A stretch of DNA of 64,000 nucleotides from Bacteroides congonensis (GTDB lineage Bacteria; Bacteroidota; Bacteroidia; Bacteroidales; Bacteroidaceae), in the NCBI RefSeq assembly GCF_900130125.1, contig NZ_FQXY01000010.1:682001-746000 (forward strand), read 5' to 3'. The position numbers and the translations under genes are program-made. Shown piece by piece: positions 63,716-64,000 of the stretch. The notes beneath the pieces are model-generated. The model ran no database searches. It had not been told where the DNA came from and worked only from the letters and a program-made list of their open reading frames with translations. Numbering within the stretch: the first letter of the stretch is position 1; every line of letters begins with the position of its first letter.

Positions 63716-64000
63716 ATGAAAGCAAAAGTATCCTTAAAAATGTTCGTTTTATCAGCAGTTCTTCTTGTTGTGTCGCTTGCTACTTCTGCACGTAGCTACG
63801 ATGGACAATTGGTTTATAATCCGGTAGAAGAAAATGGCGTGACAGTAGGACAAACCGTTTACAAAATGGACGGTAACACTCTCGCTAATTATATGAAGTA
63901 CAATTATAAGTACGATGACAACAAACGTATGATTGAAAGTGAATCCATGAAATGGAACAGCAGCAAGGATGAATGGCAAAAAGACTTACGCATCAATTAC
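63716..64000 (+). CDS. DUF3836-like secreted protein, cut by window edge
   Basis: 95 codons are present, running off the right edge with no stop. Signal peptide MKAKVSLKMFVLSAVLLVVS, cleavage near TSARS. The mature part (YDGQLVYNPVEENGVTVGQTVYK, then YNYKYDDNKRMIESESMKWN) fits the DUF3836 family, small Bacteroides proteins with repeated YxYDDNxR-like units similar to YD-type strands. Function unknown. Own promoter after the polA terminator. Confidence 0.75.
   Translation, partial: MKAKVSLKMFVLSAVLLVVSLATSARSYDGQLVYNPVEENGVTVGQTVYKMDGNTLANYMKYNYKYDDNKRMIESESMKWNSSKDEWQKDLRINY

Overview
The window reads as a chromosomal segment of a gut Bacteroides, close to the B. thetaiotaomicron / B. ovatus / B. 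xylanisolvens group. The evidence is four SusC/SusD pairs, ECF-sigma/FecR pairs, Bacteroidetes lipoprotein signal peptides, many copies of the Bacteroides -7 promoter box TAnnTTTG, DUF3791, DUF3836 and HU-like genes, and almost no Shine-Dalgarno sites. No rRNA, tRNA, CRISPR array, insertion sequence or phage gene was seen.

Region 1 (1-22.7 kb) is a polysaccharide utilisation locus. One minus-strand operon runs from a promoter near 20.9 kb off the left edge: SusC, SusD, a second SusC, a second SusD, a DUF1735/PKD surface glycan-binding lipoprotein, then two tandem GH43 enzymes, a GH110, a third GH43, a parallel beta-helix protein, a second GH110 and a cut-off gene at the left edge. A fourth GH43 (21184-22728) is divergent. 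Alpha-1,3-galactosidase (GH110) with several GH43 enzymes suggests a galactose- and pentose-decorated glycan. The substrate is not fixed by sequence.

Region 2 (22.8-40.2 kb) is a second long minus-strand operon: ECF sigma, FecR anti-sigma, SusC with an STN signalling domain, SusD, a DUF4843 lipoprotein, a PKD-like lipoprotein, three S9-family serine peptidases and a small lipocalin-like protein, closed by a strong terminator. It looks like a peptide import and degradation system built on the SusCD plan, with no carbohydrate enzyme in it.

Region 3 (40.3-43.2 kb) holds small and odd genes: a helix-turn-helix/Cys-cluster protein, an HU-like DNA-binding protein behind four exact-period 22-bp repeats, and a DUF3791 / truncated DUF3990 / DUF3791 cassette. 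Region 4 (43.2-51.4 kb) is a plus-strand ECF sigma, FecR, STN-SusC, SusD and DUF4369-thioredoxin operon that looks richer in G+C than region 2.

Region 5 (51.4-64 kb) is core genome: mnmG, apt, uvrC, dtd, mazG-like, deoC, a DUF1266 gene behind a long structured leader, a polyprenyl synthase, polA, and the start of a DUF3836 gene. A near-perfect ParB parS site lies between mnmG and apt, which suggests an origin-proximal position.

The points most worth a second look are the S9 peptidase SusCD locus, intercistronic hairpins that sit at the import/enzyme junction in both large operons, the mutually exclusive hairpins ahead of the DUF1266 gene, the parS site, the 22-bp repeat array, the DUF3990 remnant, and the beta-helix protein that keeps the GH110 aspartate spacing.
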